64,000 bases of DNA from DYRB01 sp963845265 (GCA_963845265.1 CAWJRN010000006.1:124001-188000), one strand, 5' to 3'. Numbered from the stretch's first letter, positions 23,726-33,628 are shown. Numbers and translations: made by a program. Notes: generated by a model from the letters alone, not told the origin.

Positions 23726-24469
23726 TCATAGCCCCCCGACACGCACGTAGATCAGGCACCCTTCATCGGAGAAGGGTGTATGCCGGCTCAGATGCGGGCT
23801 GCGTATCCAGGTCCCCGCGGGATAGCGCCCGTGCTCATCGGCGAACTCCCCCTCCAGCACCAGGATCTCTTCGCCGCCCCAATGGGTGTGACCCTGAAAA
23901 TGGGTCCCCGGAGCCCAGCGCACCAGCGCCACGTTCTCGGGATAACCGGCCTGGGTGTAGAGGGGCCTCACGGTAAGACCCTCGACCAGCCCCGGCCGCC
24001 AGCCTGCGTCGGCCCTGGTGTCTTCGACCAGGTGCGGCCGGTCCGTTCCCGGATATTGGCGCAGGCGCACGAACAAGGTGCAGCCGGCCTCGGAACGGGG
24101 TGAATGCCTGCTCATGTGCGGATTCATCAGGAAGGTGCCGGCGGGGTAGTCTCCATGCTCGTCGGAGAATATCCCATCGAGCACAAGGATCTCCTCGCCC
24201 TCCGGGTGAGCGTGTTCCGCGAAGGCGCCCCCCGGCGCATAGCGCACCAAACTGGTGACGGGCCCGAACTCGCCACCCTGGCGGTACAGCGGCTTGCGCA
24301 AAACCGTGCCGCTCGGGCTGGACTCCCAGGGCAGTCCATCGGTGTCGATCACCACCCGCCGGGTCAGATCCGCATTGACGTCGGCGAGCAGCTCGGGCGC
24401 CGGTCCCGGCACTGCGGGCGATTGCACATCAGGGTCACCGATGGCCGTTGCGGTCGAAAATACGGACAT
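23726..24469 (-). CDS. Two-domain cupin protein (ChrR-like cupins)
   Basis: A 247-residue protein made of two similar cupin barrels. The first has FAEHAHPEGEEILVLDGIFS and the second FQGHTHWGGEEILVLEGEFA; the HxH...E pattern supplies metal ligands in both, followed each time by YPAGT and a SRH segment. This resembles the cupin module of ChrR-type anti-sigma factors, but the N-terminal zinc-binding anti-sigma domain is absent and there is no sigma-factor gene beside it. The reaction is unknown; oxygen or aldehyde stress responses are typical for relatives. The start is ATG 24469, with GGAGG 7 nt upstream. It lies alone between the SNF2 unit and the CRISPR locus. Confidence 0.8.
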   Translation of the reverse strand: MSVFSTATAIGDPDVQSPAVPGPAPELLADVNADLTRRVVIDTDGLPWESSPSGTVLRKPLYRQGGEFGPVTSLVRYAPGGAFAEHAHPEGEEILVLDGIFSDEHGDYPAGTFLMNPHMSRHSPRSEAGCTLFVRLRQYPGTDRPHLVEDTRADAGWRPGLVEGLTVRPLYTQAGYPENVALVRWAPGTHFQGHTHWGGEEILVLEGEFADEHGRYPAGTWIRSPHLSRHTPFSDEGCLIYVRVGGL

Positions 24470-24730
24470 GCCGTTCCTCCCAGAGATGGAAATCTGCTCG
24501 GCCAAGTGACCCAACCTGTGAAGCGTATGGGCGGCGCCGAAGCGCGTGGCAGCAGCCTGGAGTCCTCTTTGGGACGCCCACGTCGATCTTCAACCGGCCC
24601 TGCGCCCGCGGCGGTCTTAGCCGCACCGAAATGCTGTTCCCACTCCCATCATTGCGTGCCTGATCCGACTAGACTTGGCCCCTCGCGACCCAATCCGGGC
24701 ACCAAGCCTGGCAGAGCAACAGGGAACGCC

Positions 24731-25035
24731 ATGGACAAACTCGACCGCATCCACTCTCTGCATAAGCTCCTGCAGGGTCGCCGCACGGCCATCCCACTGC
24801 GCTGCGCTTCAGCCCAGAGCGCGCCCGTTGGGTTGCTGAAGAACACTGGCATCCCAACGAAACCGGCACCCTCCTCCCCGATGGTCGTTACGAGCTTCGT
24901 GTGCCCTACGGCAACGACCTGGAACTGCTGATGGACTTCCTCCGCCACGGCCCCGAGGTCGAGGTCATCGCCCCGCCGGAGCTGCGCCAGGCGGCCCGAG
25001 AACTGCTTAGCCAAGCGCTCAAGCGGTACCCGTGA
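24731..25035 (+). pseudogene. WYL-domain transcriptional regulator with large internal deletion
   Basis: The ATG at 24731 opens MDKLDRIHSLHKLLQGRRTA, the start of the N-terminal helix-turn-helix of YafY/WYL regulators. Immediately after, in another frame, the sequence is the end of such a protein: RFSPERARWVAEEHWHPNET, LPDGRYELRVPYGNDLELLM, DFLRHGPEVEVIAPPELRQA, ending RYP at 25035. Compared with the usual ~320 residues, about 190-200 residues between these parts are missing and the join is out of frame. The gene is dead. WYL proteins often control defence loci, so this may be the lost regulator of the adjacent CRISPR-Cas operon; that link is inference from position. Confidence 0.75.
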
Positions 25036-25188
25036 ACGAGAATTTCCAGACCGCCACGCCGCTGGTCAGGTTTTGACAAGGCGAGCGCGGACAATGGCAT
25101 TTGGGACCGGCCCATGGGGGAACCTCCCCCTGGCCTGTGATCGCCGGGTTCGGGTTGGCGTTGGGGGCTGTAGCGCAGTGTGGAAAGG

Positions 25189-25497
25189 TCAGAAATCGGG
25201 CTTGCGGTGGGCTTCCATGTACGCACGTAGCAATTGGTTGATGCGGGTCTGGTACCCCGCCCCCTGGTTCCGCAACCAGGCAAGGACATCCGCATCCAGG
25301 CGCAGTGTCACGTGGCGCTTGGACAAGACGGGCGTTAACCCCCTGCGCAGCACCGCCCTCGCGAACTCCTCCGGTGTCGGCTCCGGGATGTCGGAGTCGT
25401 CGATCTCCTCGTCCGGCAGATCGCGCAGACGCTCCCAATCAGTCTCCGAGGGCGGAGAAATAACGCTCGGCGGTTGCTTTGTCAGCTTTGCGGGCAT
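25189..25497 (-). CDS. BrnA-family antitoxin, no BrnT toxin beside it
   Basis: A 102-residue protein whose second half (PVLSKRHVTLRLDADVLAWL, then RNQGAGYQTRINQLLRAYME) matches the ribbon-helix-helix DNA-binding C-terminus of BrnA antitoxins; the acidic middle (DEEIDDSDIPEPTPEEFARA) is also typical. BrnA normally neutralises the RNase toxin BrnT, encoded just upstream, and represses their operon. The 243 bp upstream on this strand contain no BrnT-like frame, so the antitoxin is an orphan. It is divergent from cas3. Confidence 0.75.
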   Translation of the reverse strand: MPAKLTKQPPSVISPPSETDWERLRDLPDEEIDDSDIPEPTPEEFARAVLRRGLTPVLSKRHVTLRLDADVLAWLRNQGAGYQTRINQLLRAYMEAHRKPDF

Positions 25498-25740
25498 TCT
25501 GCAAGTGTAACGTCCACTATTCGCGTTTATGGTATTTGCCTGTCAACGTGTCCCCAACCCGGCCTCTTCGAAGCATGCATGGTCTTTGCCTGCGGCCAAC
25601 GCTGATCCGGGAACTTTCCGCGGCCTCATTGCAGGTACAACGGGCGGCCCGTTCTGGACCCGCGCAGGAGCCATCGACAGGCGGAATCTCAACCCAACGG
25701 CAGGAAGCAATCACCGGCCAACCAACGTCAGGGCCCAGGA

Positions 25741-28158
25741 ATGACATACGACGCCTTCTTCCAACAAGCAATCCAACTCCCCGGTCAGGCCGACCCTTTC
25801 CCCTACCAGGCCAGGCTGGCCGAAGGGCCCTGGCCAGACCTGCTGGACATCCCCACCGGCATGGGAAAAACCGCCGCGGTCACCCTCTCCTGGCTGTACA
25901 AACGGCAGGTCCTCAACGACCCGAACACCCCACGCCGCCTGATCTGGTGTCTGCCCATGCGCGTGCTGGTAGAGCAAACCCAGCGCGAAGCCTGCCGCTG
26001 GCTGCTCAATCTCGACCTTGCGGGAGAGCCCGGCGACGGTTAGGTCTCGGTCCACCTGCTCATGGGGGGCGCCGACGACCTCACGACCTGGGCCGAGCAC
26101 CCTGAAGAGGACATGGTCCTCATCGGGACCCAGGATATGCTGCTGTCCCGTGCCCTGATGCGCGGCTACGGCATGAGCCGTTATCAGTGGCCGGTGCACT
26201 TCGCGTTCCTGCACAACGACGCCCTGTGGGTCCTGGACGAGGTGCAGCTGATGGGGGCTGGGCTACCGACGACAGCCCAACTCGAAGCCTTTCGCCGTCC
26301 CAAAGACGCAGCGGCTGCACCGCCCCTTGCCCGAGGCAGTCGAACCCTATGGGTCTCGGCCACCCTCAACCGCGAGTGGCTGGCCACCGTTGATCTGCGT
26401 CCGCACCTGAATGACCTGCGCAGTTTGACCCTCGACGCCGACGAGCGCTCCTTACCGACCGTGATGGAGCGTATCCAGGCGATCAAGGCCTTGCAGCGCG
26501 CCGCAACGACCCTGACCGCGGACAATGCCAAGCACTATGCTGCAACGCTCGCCACCGAAATCATCGCGGCCCACCTGCCGCAGACCACCACCCTGGTCAT
26601 AGTCAACCAGGTGGACCGCGCCCAAGCCCTTTATCGGGAACTGGAGAAAGACCCGGCGGCCCCGCCGAAGCTCCTTCTGCACGCCCGGTTCCGCCCCAAC
26701 GAACGGCGCAAGATCGAGCACCAGATCAAGGCCGAAGTGCCGCCACAGGGCCGCATCGTCATCGCCACCCAGGCCATCGAGGCCGGCGTGGACATGACCA
26801 GCCGTACCCTGTTCACCGAGCTGGCCCCCTGGTCTTCCCTGGTCCAGCGCTTCGGCCGCTGCAACCGCTACGGAGAGGCGAACGCCAACGGCGGCGCAGC
26901 AATCCGCTGGATCGACATCGTCGACGATAAGGCCGCCGGCCCTTACGCGCCAGACGACTTGGCCGCCGCCCGCACCAAGCTTTCCCGCCTCGCGAGCGCG
27001 GCGCCTTCCGACCTCCCGCCCACTGACCAAGGCGCGCCGCTCTGGCCTGTGCTGCGACGGCGCGATTTCCTCGACCTGTTCAATACGGACCCCGACCTAT
27101 CGGGCTTCGACGTCGATGTCTCCGACTACATCCGCGACGCGGACAAACCGCCGCTTGCCGTCTTCTGGCGTGCCTTCGACGACCAACCCGGCGATCAACC
27201 CCCGCCGGCACGGGACGAGATCTGCCCTGTCTCCATCGCCCAAGCGGCGAGGTTCCACAAGCTCCGCAAGGGCGAGCTGTGGCGCTGGGACAGCCTAGGG
27301 CGCGGCTGGATCAGACTTGATGGCCAGCCGCGGCCCGGTATGACCCTGCTGTTGCGCGCCAGGGACGGCGGCTACGATCCCAGCCTGGGGTTCGTGGCAG
27401 AGAGCCGCGCATCGGTCGAGCCCCTGCCGACCGGGACCGGCGCACCGCCCGAGACCTACAACGGCGATTGGCGCTCCGCGCAACCCAAACCCGTCCAGCT
27501 CGCCGACCACCTCGCCAACGCCGCCAACGCTGCCCAATCCCTTTGCGAGGGGCTGGACGAGACCAGCCCGGCAGTGATCCGGGCCGCCCGCTGGCATGAC
27601 GTAGGCAAGGCCCACAAAGTCTTTCAAAGCACCATGACCGCCTGCCCCGAAATGCCCCAAGGAGATGGCCGCCTCTGGGCCAAGTCCTGCTGCAAGGGCA
27701 GCCGACACAGCCGCGCCTATTTCCGGCACGAGCTGGCCTCGGCCCTCGCCTGGCTGGAGGTGCACGACGGCGAGACGAACGCGGACCTGATGGCTTATCT
27801 GATCGCTGCCCACCACGGCAAGGTCCGCCTCAGCCTGCGCGCTATGCCGGAGGAGCACGAGGCCCCGGAAGGTAGGCGATATGCCCGCGGCGTCTGGGAA
27901 GGCGACGAACTCCCCGCACTGGCCTTCGACGGAGAGACCCTACCCGCAACAGCGCTTCGGCTCGCGCTCATGGAGTTGGGCGAGGGGCCGCAAGGGCCGA
28001 GCTGGACCGCCCGCACCCAGGCCCTGTTGGCGGAACACGGGCCCTTCCGCCTCGCCTGGCTGGAGGCCCTGGTGCGCATTGCCGACTGGCGGGCCAGCCG
28101 GGCGGAACAGCAACACGGAGAAACAACGAGCGCCCACGACGGAGATGCCCATGAATGA
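25741..28158 (+). pseudogene. cas3: cas3 (type I-G) interrupted by an in-frame amber codon at position 101
   Basis: Helicase-nuclease of the type I-G (former I-U) effector. The whole frame of 805 codons is uninterrupted except for TAG at 26041-26043; the reading frame is the same on both sides (GEPGDG, stop, VSVHLLMGGADDL). Motifs: Walker A DIPTGMGKTAA (Lys43), DEVQ near 166, GTQDMLLSRAL, VNQVDRA, QRFGRCNRYG, and a C-terminal HD nuclease part with WHDVGKAH (about 618-625) and AAHHGK (about 693). HD at the C-terminus is the arrangement of this subtype. Translation from the next ATG (26062) would lose Walker A. A substitution to TAG is simplest, so target degradation is probably lost unless the stop is suppressed. 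Its end overlaps csx17. Confidence 0.88.
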
Positions 28159-30307
28159 GATCACCTTGGCGGGCTGCACCCCTACCCCGCTGGCCAACTA
28201 CCTCAAGGCACTGGGGGTGTTTCGGCTGGTGGCGGAACAGAAGGACCCGGGGGTGAAGGCGTGCTGGCGGGGGGAGCAACTTGCCCTGGAAACCGAACTG
28301 GCATCGGACGCGGTCGACGCGTTCTTCCTACACGACTATCGGCCAACTCCGATCCTGGCCCCGTGGAACGGCGGGAGCGGCTTCTTTCCCAGCGACAACA
28401 AGGACGGTTTCGGCCCCTTGTCCGAGTCGAGCGCCCCTCGGTTCCAACCCATTGCCGATGCTATTCGCACTGCTGCCGCCGTGCTCGTCGAGCTCAATCT
28501 CGACACGAAGCCAAGCCCCGACATCAAACCCCGACTGTTGATGGCCTTGCGTGCCCGAGCAAGCGACGCGGCGCTGACCTGGCTGGATGCAGCCGTTGTG
28601 CTCGCCGGCGGAAACCCATCCTACCCGCCCTTGCTCGGAACCGGCGGAAACGATGGCCGCTTGGACTTCACCAACAATTTCCTCCAGCGGCTCGCGGAGT
28701 TGTTCGACCCAGAGACTGGTGCCCCTGAGGGCCTCGCATCGGCGTGGCTGGGGCACGCATTGCACGGCGAACCAACCCCGCGGCTGGCCCAGAAGGCCAT
28801 AGGTCAGTTCGCACCCGGCCACATAGGCGGCGCAAACGCCACTTCGGGCTTCTCCACTGACTCCCATATGAATCCCTGGGATTTTGTCCTGATGCTGGAG
28901 GGCGCGCTGCTGTTCGTCACTGCCACCAGTCGGCGCCTGGAATCGAACCAACAGACCACACTCGCATACCCATTCACCGTATACGCCAACAGCGGCGGCA
29001 GCGGCAGCATGGGCCAAGCCGATGCCGCCGCCGGCAGTTCCCGCGGAGAGATGTGGATGCCTCTCTGGAAGAGCCCGGCGCGCCTGGACGAGATCAAAGT
29101 TCTGCTGGCCGAGGGGCGCGCGACGCTCGGCCGTCGCCCAGCCCGCGATGGCCTCGACTTCGCACGTGCGGTGAGCCGACTCGGGACCGACCGCGGGATC
29201 GGCGCCTTCCAGCGCTATGGCTTCATGGTGCGTAACGGTCTGGCCTACCTGGCGACGCCCATCGCCAGGATCGAAGCGCGGCGTGCCCCCGACGCCGACC
29301 TCATCAACGACCTTGAACGCGGCCATTTCCTGGACCTGGTGCGCCGCGAGGCGCGCGCCAAGGAGGCCCCTGCAAGTCTCAAGCGCGCTGTCACCCAAAT
29401 GGAGAATGCCCTCTTTGCTCTGACCAGGCCGGGGTCTGGGAGGCCTGCCATTCAACGCCTCCTGATCCTGCTCGGCGAGGTCATGCAGACCCTTGCCATC
29501 AGTCGCAAGGGAAAAGAGGCGGTCCCGGTGTTGCCCCGCCTCTCTGCGGCCTGGGTCTTGGGCGCCGACGACGGCAGCTCGGAATTTCGACTGGCACTCG
29601 CGCTAGCAAGCCTGCCCGGGATGCCAACCCACATCGCCCCAGTCCGGTGGAGCCATCCGGGTCGTGGCTGGCAGTGGCACCCCGAGAGCCGGGACCATGT
29701 TTGGGGCAAGGGCGACCTGACCCGAAACCTAATGCGCATTGCCCAGCGACGCATCATCGACGCACAACGCGAAGGCAGAGACTTCGAACCCTTCGACGGT
29801 CCAGCCTCCCTCGGCAGCGCAAGGACCGATGTGTTTGCCTACCTATCCGGCCAGATTGACGACGCCCGCATTGCGGCCCTGCTGCAGGGCCTGATCTGGG
29901 CCCGTCTACCTGAGGCTTTGGCGCCATCGCGACCTAGGCAAGCTGCGGAACATCACGAAATCCATGCCCCCATGCCCATCGCCTATAGCGCAATTAGACC
30001 CTTGTTCGCGTCTGCGGCGCTGCTGCGTTACCTCAAACGCCTGCCCGACGACGGCCGTTGGATCTTGCCTCAGGAGGTCCCGCGCCTGCTGGCCGCCGGC
30101 CAGGTTCAAAAGGCCCTGGATGTTGCTTGGCACAGATCCAGAATCGCTGGACTCGGATGGCCGGTCGGCTCTTGCCCACAGGACGCGAGCACCGACGGCC
30201 CGCGGCTCCTGGCAGCCCTCTCCATTCCGATCCGGCCGGCCGCCCTTGCGAGTCTCTTGCCGCGCATCCCGGACCAAGCGCCAATAGGTGGCGTCAGCCA
30301 AGCCTGA
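28151..30307 (+). CDS. csx17: Csx17 (Cas8u2), large subunit of the type I-G complex
   Basis: A 718-residue protein starting MNEITLAGCTPTPLANYLKA, the characteristic opening of Csx17 proteins, followed by LGVFRLVAEQ and a conserved PWNGGSGFFPSDN segment. Other conserved stretches are LDFTNNFLQRLAEL, SFxVYANSGGSG-like FTVYANSGGSGSMGQ, and SRLGTDRGIGAFQRYGFMVR. In type I-G it stands in for Cas8 as the large subunit that helps recognise target DNA. The ATG at 28151, preceded by GGAG, overlaps the cas3 stop by 8 bp, so coupled translation is likely; the cas3 amber could therefore reduce its expression. Confidence 0.9.
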   Translation: MNEITLAGCTPTPLANYLKALGVFRLVAEQKDPGVKACWRGEQLALETELASDAVDAFFLHDYRPTPILAPWNGGSGFFPSDNKDGFGPLSESSAPRFQPIADAIRTAAAVLVELNLDTKPSPDIKPRLLMALRARASDAALTWLDAAVVLAGGNPSYPPLLGTGGNDGRLDFTNNFLQRLAELFDPETGAPEGLASAWLGHALHGEPTPRLAQKAIGQFAPGHIGGANATSGFSTDSHMNPWDFVLMLEGALLFVTATSRRLESNQQTTLAYPFTVYANSGGSGSMGQADAAAGSSRGEMWMPLWKSPARLDEIKVLLAEGRATLGRRPARDGLDFARAVSRLGTDRGIGAFQRYGFMVRNGLAYLATPIARIEARRAPDADLINDLERGHFLDLVRREARAKEAPASLKRAVTQMENALFALTRPGSGRPAIQRLLILLGEVMQTLAISRKGKEAVPVLPRLSAAWVLGADDGSSEFRLALALASLPGMPTHIAPVRWSHPGRGWQWHPESRDHVWGKGDLTRNLMRIAQRRIIDAQREGRDFEPFDGPASLGSARTDVFAYLSGQIDDARIAALLQGLIWARLPEALAPSRPRQAAEHHEIHAPMPIAYSAIRPLFASAALLRYLKRLPDDGRWILPQEVPRLLAAGQVQKALDVAWHRSRIAGLGWPVGSCPQDASTDGPRLLAALSIPIRPAALASLLPRIPDQAPIGGVSQA

Positions 30308-30368
30308 GCCGAAGAGCGCTCTCTGGAATTCGTCAGACCTAAACCGATCAATCCTTAAGGAAACCGCC

Positions 30369-31304
30369 ATGAACCTCGACGCCCTCAAGAACCAACCCCG
30401 CCTGCTTATCGAGGCCAGCCTGCAACCCGTTCAAGGCTCGCGCTTCCAGGCCACCGGCTTCCCGGACCTGGGCCCGGCGGAGTTCGACGGGCCGGACGGG
30501 CGGCGGATGCTGCTGGTCGAGTCCGCCCAAAGCATCGCGAACCGCCTGGAGGAGGTCTGCTGGGACAAGGTGGCGGACGATTGGGTACCGCCACTGCGCG
30601 GCCTTCCCTGCGTCAAGGTACTCGACAAGACGGGCCAGCCCTTGACAAACTCGGTACTCGAAGCCCATCGCCTGAATTCGCCCTACATCTTGGAGGGCAA
30701 GGACAAGACCGTCTTCGACCTGCTCAAAGGCGAGCTTGCCGACATGGACCAAGGAATGGTCAACATCCGCCGTTTGGCCGAAGTGGTCGCGCGGCTGGAC
30801 ATCAACGCCCTGCTCCACGGGCTCTTCCTCGCCAAGAAGGAACTCGCCGGCGGGCGTTTGCGCCTGCCACGCGCCCTCTCCGGTTTCATCGAGGCCGAGG
30901 ACATCCGTGTCGCCCAGAGCGGCGGAGTCAAGAACGACAGCGTCAATCCCTCAGGGGATACCGGCAAGGGCTACGGTAACGTCCCCTTCTCACGGACCGA
31001 ATACACGGCCCCACGGATCACCGCGTATTTCAACCTCGACCTCGCCCAGCTGCGCGGATTCGGGCTTCCGGACGCTGTTACGAACCTCCTGATCGCGCTG
31101 GCTCTATTCAAGATCCGCCGCTTCCTGAGCAGTGGTTTGCGCCTGCGCACCGCCTGCGACCTGGAGCCGCGGGTGGTCCAGGTCGCCCGTCCGGCCGGGT
31201 GGGAAATGCCCGAACGTACGGAATTGGAGGACCTGCTCCCGGGTCTCATTGCTGCCGCCGCCGTCCACTTCGCCGGCGTGACCACCGTGCGTTATCCCGG
31301 TTAG
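30369..31304 (+). CDS. csb1: Csb1 (Cas7-like backbone subunit, type I-G)
   Basis: A 311-residue RAMP protein of the GSU0053/Csb1 family, the Cas7-type subunit that forms the crRNA-binding filament. Family features seen are QPVQGSRFQATGFPDLGPAE, LLVESAQSIANRLE, LNSPYIL and RTEYTAPRITAYFNLDLAQL. The length is normal and the frame is intact. The ATG at 30369 follows AAGGAA. It sits 61 bp after csx17 and 19 bp before csb2, in one operon. Confidence 0.92.
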   Translation: MNLDALKNQPRLLIEASLQPVQGSRFQATGFPDLGPAEFDGPDGRRMLLVESAQSIANRLEEVCWDKVADDWVPPLRGLPCVKVLDKTGQPLTNSVLEAHRLNSPYILEGKDKTVFDLLKGELADMDQGMVNIRRLAEVVARLDINALLHGLFLAKKELAGGRLRLPRALSGFIEAEDIRVAQSGGVKNDSVNPSGDTGKGYGNVPFSRTEYTAPRITAYFNLDLAQLRGFGLPDAVTNLLIALALFKIRRFLSSGLRLRTACDLEPRVVQVARPAGWEMPERTELEDLLPGLIAAAAVHFAGVTTVRYPG

Positions 31305-31323
31305 GTCGGGAGCGAGACACCCC

Positions 31324-32907
31324 ATGCTCACCCTCGCCTTCACCTTCCCCGCCGGACGCTATCACGGCACCCCCTGGGGCCGACACGTCAACGAGGCGGA
31401 CGTCGGCTGGCCGCCGGATGCCTGGCGGCTCACCCGTGCCCTCATCGCCACCTGGCACCGCAAGCTCGACCCCGGGCAGTTCCCGCGGGAGCGCCTGGTG
31501 GATCTGCTCGCCACCCTGGCGGCGGAACCCCCGAGCTATGCGCTCCCGGATGCGGTGCATTTTCATACCCGCCACTACATGCCGGTACGCGACAAGCCGA
31601 GTCTCATCTTCGACGCCTTCGCCCAGGTGGGCCGTGACGCAAAGCTGATCTGCCACTGGCAGGGCATCGACCTGACCCCGCCCCAGACCGAACTACTGGA
31701 CGCCCTGCTGGCGGTCATCGGCTACCTGGGACGCGCCGAATCCTGGGTATCGGCTACCCGCATCCAAGACTGGTCGGGGGCCTGCGACTGCTACCCATCC
31801 GAGGAGACCATCGACACCATGACCGGAGAGGTCCGCGGCGACCTGATCCAGCTCTGGCTCCCACAATCGCCGGGTCGCTATGAGGACGTTCGCGCCGCCC
31901 AGATCGCGGCCGCCCTAAACCGCGCCAGGGCGGAAACCTTGGACAAGCGCGCCGCTGCCCTTGCCGAGGGCAAGAAGACCCTACCCGATCCAAACAAGGC
32001 AAAGGTCCCCGCCGCAATATTGGCCACCCTTCCAGAGGACTGGCTCGATGCCGTCTCCCTGGACACCGGCGACCTCCAGGCAGTCGGCTGGAGCGCACCG
32101 CCGGCCGCACGCCAGATCTACTATCTGCGTCCGAAGGATGCCCTGCGCTTCATGGCCGCCGGACTGCCCCCCACAAGGCCGCACCATACGGCAGGCACTG
32201 TCACCACCGCGCGGTTCGCGCTCTACGGCAAGCCGCTACCGCGCATCACCGACGCCGTGCGCGTGGGCGAACTGCTCCGCTTGGCGCTCATGGGGCGCGC
32301 CCGCCGGTTGTTCGGCGAGGTCATTCCGGCCAGTTTGTCCGGCCACGACCTGCCCGCGGGCAATCGCCATGGTCACGCCTTCTTCCTGCCGGAAGCCAAT
32401 CCTCAAGGCCGTATCGATCACCTCCTGGTCCACGCCCCGGACGGTCTCGATACCCAAGCCCAGGCCGCGATTGCGGACCTTGCAGTGATCTACTCGCGGG
32501 AGGGTGCCGAATGGCGGGTGTTATTGGAGGGATTAGGCCAGCGGAATGACTTCGACGCACACAGTACCGTGCTGCGCCAGGCGACCTGCTGGGAATCGGT
32601 CACCCCCTATCTGCATCCGTGGCACCGCAAACGGGGGTTCGAGGTTACGGACCAGATCGTTCGGGAATGTGCACTGCGTGGCCTGCCTGAACCCAGCGCG
32701 ATCGAACCGTTACCGGACCGGCAGCCCCGAGCCCTGGACTTCCACCGCTTCCGCAGCAAGCGCGGCCTCAAACAGCCAGACCGGCGAGGACGCATGCTGC
32801 GATTGGAGTTTCCCGAACCAACACCAGGACCGCTGGCTCTGGGATTTGGTTGTCATTATGGGTTGGGCCTGTTCCGGGCCGCCATCGCCATCACGCGACC
32901 AAAATGA
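31324..32907 (+). CDS. csb2: Csb2 (Cas5-Cas6 fusion, type I-G)
   Basis: A 527-residue protein of the GSU0054/Csb2 family, in which a Cas5-like part caps the crRNA 5' handle and a Cas6-like part processes precursor RNA. The start MLTLAFTFPAGRYHGTPWGR is typical; later come ALPDAVHFHTRHYMPVRD and, near the end, HRFRSKRG and the glycine-rich RAMP loop GFGCHYGLGLFRA. The frame is intact and of normal length. It is the last gene of the effector block; the next gene (Uma2-like) is on the other strand and separates it from the adaptation genes. Confidence 0.9.
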   Translation: MLTLAFTFPAGRYHGTPWGRHVNEADVGWPPDAWRLTRALIATWHRKLDPGQFPRERLVDLLATLAAEPPSYALPDAVHFHTRHYMPVRDKPSLIFDAFAQVGRDAKLICHWQGIDLTPPQTELLDALLAVIGYLGRAESWVSATRIQDWSGACDCYPSEETIDTMTGEVRGDLIQLWLPQSPGRYEDVRAAQIAAALNRARAETLDKRAAALAEGKKTLPDPNKAKVPAAILATLPEDWLDAVSLDTGDLQAVGWSAPPAARQIYYLRPKDALRFMAAGLPPTRPHHTAGTVTTARFALYGKPLPRITDAVRVGELLRLALMGRARRLFGEVIPASLSGHDLPAGNRHGHAFFLPEANPQGRIDHLLVHAPDGLDTQAQAAIADLAVIYSREGAEWRVLLEGLGQRNDFDAHSTVLRQATCWESVTPYLHPWHRKRGFEVTDQIVRECALRGLPEPSAIEPLPDRQPRALDFHRFRSKRGLKQPDRRGRMLRLEFPEPTPGPLALGFGCHYGLGLFRAAIAITRPK

Positions 32908-33022
32908 ACATGCCACCGGCAGCCGAGGCTAATCCCAGGCATCGACAACCGGCGGAACCTTGTCCCCGTGCGCGGACCGGCAAGTTGGGGACGGTCCGCA
33001 CAGCGGACCCTACGGACTCTTC

Positions 33023-33628
33023 CTACGGAACCGCAGGCCCGGCCGCAGCACCCTCGGACTGCACGGGGTCGGGCAGTCCGAACACCTCCCACAACGGCAC
33101 CTCGACCCCCGCCAGGGTGACAAAGGTGAGGACCTCGTCCCAGGCAACGACCGTACCGCGGTCATAGGTATCGTCAATCAGCACGAAGCGGATGGCGTAA
33201 TGTTCCAGCGGATCTACCACCACATACTCTTTCACCCCAGCACGCTCATAGAGGGCCTTTTTCGGGCGCAGGTCTCTGGCCGCGGTCCCAGGGGAGAGGA
33301 CCTCCACGATGAGATCCGGCGCACCCTCGACGTGGCTCGCCTTGACCTTGGCTGGGTCGCATACCACCAGGATGTCCGGTTCCACCACGTCGGTGTCCGA
33401 CAACCTAATCGCGGTAGGGGCGATGAAAGGCTCGCACGCACCCGCAACCAGCGCACGCTCCAAGCGACTGTAAAGTCGCCCCACCACCTTTTGGTGACTG
33501 ATCGATGGCGCCGCAGCCATTGCATATGCCACCCCATCGATCAGCTCCCACCGCTCGTCATCCGGCCAGGAACAGTAATCCGCCCAGGTATAGCGGGCGT
33601 CACGCATCAGTGCGGTGGAAGGGGACAT
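33023..33628 (-). CDS. Uma2-family (DUF820) putative restriction-endonuclease-fold protein
   Basis: A 201-residue protein of the Uma2/DUF820 family, a PD-(D/E)xK nuclease fold expanded in cyanobacteria and some other bacteria with no settled function. Visible family pattern: WADYCSWPDDERWELIDGVA, SISHQKVVGRL, VVEPDILVVCD (catalytic-type Asp), and DLIVEVLSPGTAARDLRPKK (E and K of the fold), ending VPLWEVFGL. The ATG at 33628 has GGAGG 5 nt upstream; a longer start at 33667 has no such site. It lies inside the cas locus in the opposite direction to every cas gene, so it is a probable late insertion and not a Cas component. Confidence 0.85.
   Translation of the reverse strand: MSPSTALMRDARYTWADYCSWPDDERWELIDGVAYAMAAAPSISHQKVVGRLYSRLERALVAGACEPFIAPTAIRLSDTDVVEPDILVVCDPAKVKASHVEGAPDLIVEVLSPGTAARDLRPKKALYERAGVKEYVVVDPLEHYAIRFVLIDDTYDRGTVVAWDEVLTFVTLAGVEVPLWEVFGLPDPVQSEGAAAGPAVP

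Noticed and set aside
25498..25740. Possible BrnT toxin upstream of the BrnA antitoxin
   Set aside because: The open frame there (minus strand, 84 codons) has no BrnT motif and is Arg-rich; no other frame fits.
26041..26043. TAG in cas3 as a pyrrolysine or programmed recoding site
   Set aside because: No pyrrolysine genes or recoding structure are visible, and the position is not a conserved functional site. A plain nonsense mutation or a read error is simpler.
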